Positions 7,101-7,648 of a stretch of 7,648 nt of DNA are shown here, in pieces. The notes beneath the pieces were generated by a model. It was given only the letters and a program-made list of their open reading frames with translations, had not been told where the DNA came from and ran no database searches. Position numbers and translations under genes: made by a program. This DNA is from Chloroflexota bacterium (lineage in GTDB: Bacteria; Chloroflexota; Anaerolineae; UBA3071), in NCBI GenBank assembly GCA_014383605.1, contig JACNHM010000161.1:1-7648 (forward strand), written 5' to 3'. Within the stretch, counting starts at the first letter, position 1. Each line of letters begins with the position of its first letter.

Positions 7101-7648
7101 ATACCTCTTCGATCCGCTGCCGGTGGGCGTCTACTGCGTGGATGTGGTGGAAGCCACGCTGCCGGCGGACGTCTTCCTGAGCCCTGGCATCGCCGAACCG
7201 CACGGCCCCATCACCTTGGGCCCGTGGGAGGACTACCTGGATGCGGACTTCGGTTACTATCCGGGTGGCCGCATCGGCGACTTCGTCTGGCTGGATCTGG
7301 ACGGCGACGCGGTGCAGGATGTGGACGAACCGGGCATCGCTGATGTGACGGTGAACCTGCTGGATGCCGGTGCGGATGGCGACTGCGGCACCGCTGATGA
7401 CGTGTGGCTGGATAGCGACGTCACCAGTGCCAGCGGTCTGTACCTCTTCGAGCCGCTGCCCATCGGCAACTACTGCGTGGACGTGGACGAGACCACGCTG
7501 CCGGCGGACGTCTACCTCAGCCCCGGCATCGCCGAACCGCACGGCCCCATTGCTCTGGGGCCTGGGGAGCCTTACCTGGATGCGGACTTCGGTTACTTCC
7601 CCGGTGGCTCCATCGGCGACTTCGTCTGGCTGGACCTGGACGGCGACG
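4102..7648 (+). CDS. Large secreted DUF11 / SdrD-B repeat surface protein, 3' truncated by the window
   Basis: The frame is open from the ATG at 4102 to the right edge, 1182 codons, with no stop. The start has AGGAG 8 bases upstream and begins a classic signal peptide: MNKSRLIQRR, a hydrophobic stretch at 11-29, and likely cleavage after Ala32 (SVA). Residues about 34-335 form a beta-rich region with DAWLWWAGSEDAELTING (76-93), VGQGTNTL (125-132) and NGASLVVTYE (149-158), resembling the DUF3344-like pattern found at the front of some archaeal and bacterial surface proteins. Three DUF11-type domains (about 341-466, 467-585, 586-710) follow, then SdrD-B-type repeats from 713. The composition is acidic and rich in Asp, Gly, Thr and Val with very few Lys, as expected for a stiff, probably Ca2+-binding, extracellular stalk. 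The C-terminus, and so the anchoring mode, is outside the window. A role in adhesion or envelope structure is inferred from the domain types. The neighbouring glycan genes are on the other strand and may be unrelated. Confidence 0.93.
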   Translation, partial: MNKSRLIQRRVLPVITLLGVLVASLVLTASVASEGAPFALMPGYPLQGCYGVVTAGTGMWNGDGTITVDVPGPVVDAWLWWAGSEDAELTINGTPIVGTLLDSTPTIPPGHPDWFLYRANMGGFVGQGTNTLLIGGWEGIHLPYKNLRNGASLVVTYERDPACLDPAEIHVYEGFDWFWHADSTVEFASEVEVYFLEPAPFDRTLRATFSFAGVDHESFTDGHCRGDTVWYTSGTGAPPAQLLHKQWPTTVGVNGGQLIAYAPFWADPPCARAIYPPATGLEGGFIDAEWSISTLEVTVPAGAEWVAFQMESPDFINGVDIDGESGTWVGNVLEIPLPTPDVTVTKDDGVTNAVPGDVLTYDINYANIGDRFANDVVIVDTIPDRTSFVSCFTPVGTCTETGGVVTFELGTVDYGTGGTVQVTVELDPLFPCGDTPITNAVTISTSTPGDDPSNNADDDTDIVTAYVTVDIEKTPAPEPVEAGDPLTYTLDWAVAGNCWAENTTITDAVPPLTTFVSCEPAADCSESGGTVTWNLGTITPADGGSVTFEVLVDTCLPDGTLIDNTAAITEDSGAYDEDTVTSTVHADHELAIDKVGDPSPVMKNDPLVYTILWQITGNEPANNVTICDVVPDGTTFDSATGGGVYDPVTGEVCWNLGNFCPPANGSVSFTVIVDRDLVDPAEISNTAVICDDDPGTDCAEDQEITPVIPTSEIGDFVWLDLNADTVQDAGEAGIPGVVLNLYAAGADGLCGTVDDMYLDTRTTDANGYYLFDLLLAGSYCVDVDEASLAPDLFLSPGMQDPHGPIALNPELDPDEQYLDADFGYYPGGSIGDFVWLDLNGDAVQDAGEAGIAGVTVNLLDAGPDGLCGTGDEVWLDSAVTDADGLYLFDPLPIGVYCVDVDETTLPADVYLSPGIAEPHGPIALDPAEDYLDADFGYFPGGSIGDLVWMDLDADGVRDPGEMGIPGVRVNLLDAGANGLCDPTDTVIDTAITRILFPKGTYLFDPLPVGVYCVDVVEATLPADVFLSPGIAEPHGPITLGPWEDYLDADFGYYPGGRIGDFVWLDLDGDAVQDVDEPGIADVTVNLLDAGADGDCGTADDVWLDSDVTSASGLYLFEPLPIGNYCVDVDETTLPADVYLSPGIAEPHGPIALGPGEPYLDADFGYFPGGSIGDFVWLDLDGD
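5122..6231 (+). repeat. Three consecutive DUF11-type domains (protein level)
   Basis: Residues 341-466, 467-585 and 586-710 of the surface protein each follow the DUF11 order. First comes a lysine-containing strand (VTVTKDDGV, VTVDIEKTP, ELAIDKVGDPSP), then a G/N-D-x-L-x-Y strand (GDVLTYDINYAN, GDPLTYTLDW, NDPLVYTILW). Next is a D-x-x-P turn (VDTIPDRTSFVS, TDAVPPLTTFVS, CDVVPDGTTF), then a strand with L-G (VTFELGTV, VTWNLGTI, VCWNLGNF), and finally NTA/NAV near the end. They are divergent at the DNA level, so this is an old expansion. Such immunoglobulin-like modules usually act as spacers in cell-surface proteins. Confidence 0.85.
6238..7648 (+). repeat. Tandem SdrD-B-type repeat array, four full units and the start of a fifth
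   Basis: Units begin with IGDF/L at 6238, 6589, 6928, 7273 and 7612, giving lengths of 117, 113, 115 and 113 residues. Each contains IGDFVWLDLNGDAVQDAGE-like sequence followed by G-I-x-G/D-V-x-V-x-L, then a D-A-G-x-D-G-x-C-G-T loop, a YLF strand, Y-C-V-D-V-D-E, LSPG, PHGPI and YLDADFGYYPGG. The Asp/Asn-rich first segment is the presumed Ca2+ site of the SdrD-B family. Unit 2 and unit 4 are almost identical in their second half. Paired cysteines occur at 750/780, 867/897, 980/1012 and 1095/1125. Confidence 0.9.

Noticed and set aside
4075..7542. A 1155-codon open frame on the minus strand
   Set aside because: It is in exact codon register with the surface protein and exists because that gene never uses TTA, CTA or TCA codons. 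Its translation is a His/Val/Asp-rich mirror of the repeats, and the sense strand has a signal peptide, promoter and recognisable domains.
5122..7648. A CRISPR array or DNA-level mobile repeat
   Set aside because: The repeats are coding, 339-351 bp long in the distal part, in frame, and explained by tandem protein domains.

Overview
The window is GC-rich, non-repetitive bacterial DNA. It appears to carry parts of two gene blocks transcribed away from a shared intergenic region near 2610-2803. Nothing here fixes the taxon. GC-rich coding DNA, an initiating polyprenyl-phosphate sugar transferase next to a GT4 glycosyltransferase, a degenerate two-lobed GNAT protein, and a large secreted DUF11 plus SdrD-B-type protein would all suit a member of the Chloroflexota (Anaerolineae-like). 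That placement is inference and is not proven by any marker gene.

Left block, minus strand (1-2609). A GT4-family glycosyltransferase (2609-1419) is followed by, and overlaps by 8 bases, a membrane polyprenyl glycosylphosphotransferase (1426 to the left edge). The second enzyme would load the first sugar phosphate onto the lipid carrier and the first would extend the lipid-linked glycan. Together they look like the start of an exopolysaccharide or surface-glycan operon. The glycosyltransferase has no visible Shine-Dalgarno, and a TATAAT box sits exactly where transcription would begin on its GTG, so it is probably a leaderless message.

Middle (2610-3754). The divergent intergenic region holds a 7-bp tandem repeat (5.6 copies) and an extended -10 promoter for a plus-strand gene encoding a GNAT-like protein of 316 residues with a second, GNAT-like C-terminal half.

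Right block, plus strand (3755-7648). A consensus promoter (TTGACA, 17 bp, TGCTATAAT) drives a leader of about 225 nt. The leader contains stem-loops and a duplicated segment in which each copy is followed by a Shine-Dalgarno. It leads into a very large secreted protein that is open at the right edge after 1182 codons. In order, this protein has a signal peptide, an N-terminal beta-rich region, three DUF11-type domains, and an array of at least four and a bit SdrD-B-type repeats of 113-117 residues, each with a conserved cysteine pair. It is probably a long surface stalk or adhesin-like protein.

I see no RNA gene, CRISPR array, insertion sequence or phage element. I find no clearly new multi-gene system. 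The most unusual material is the leader of the large surface protein and the architecture and recent internal duplication of its repeats.
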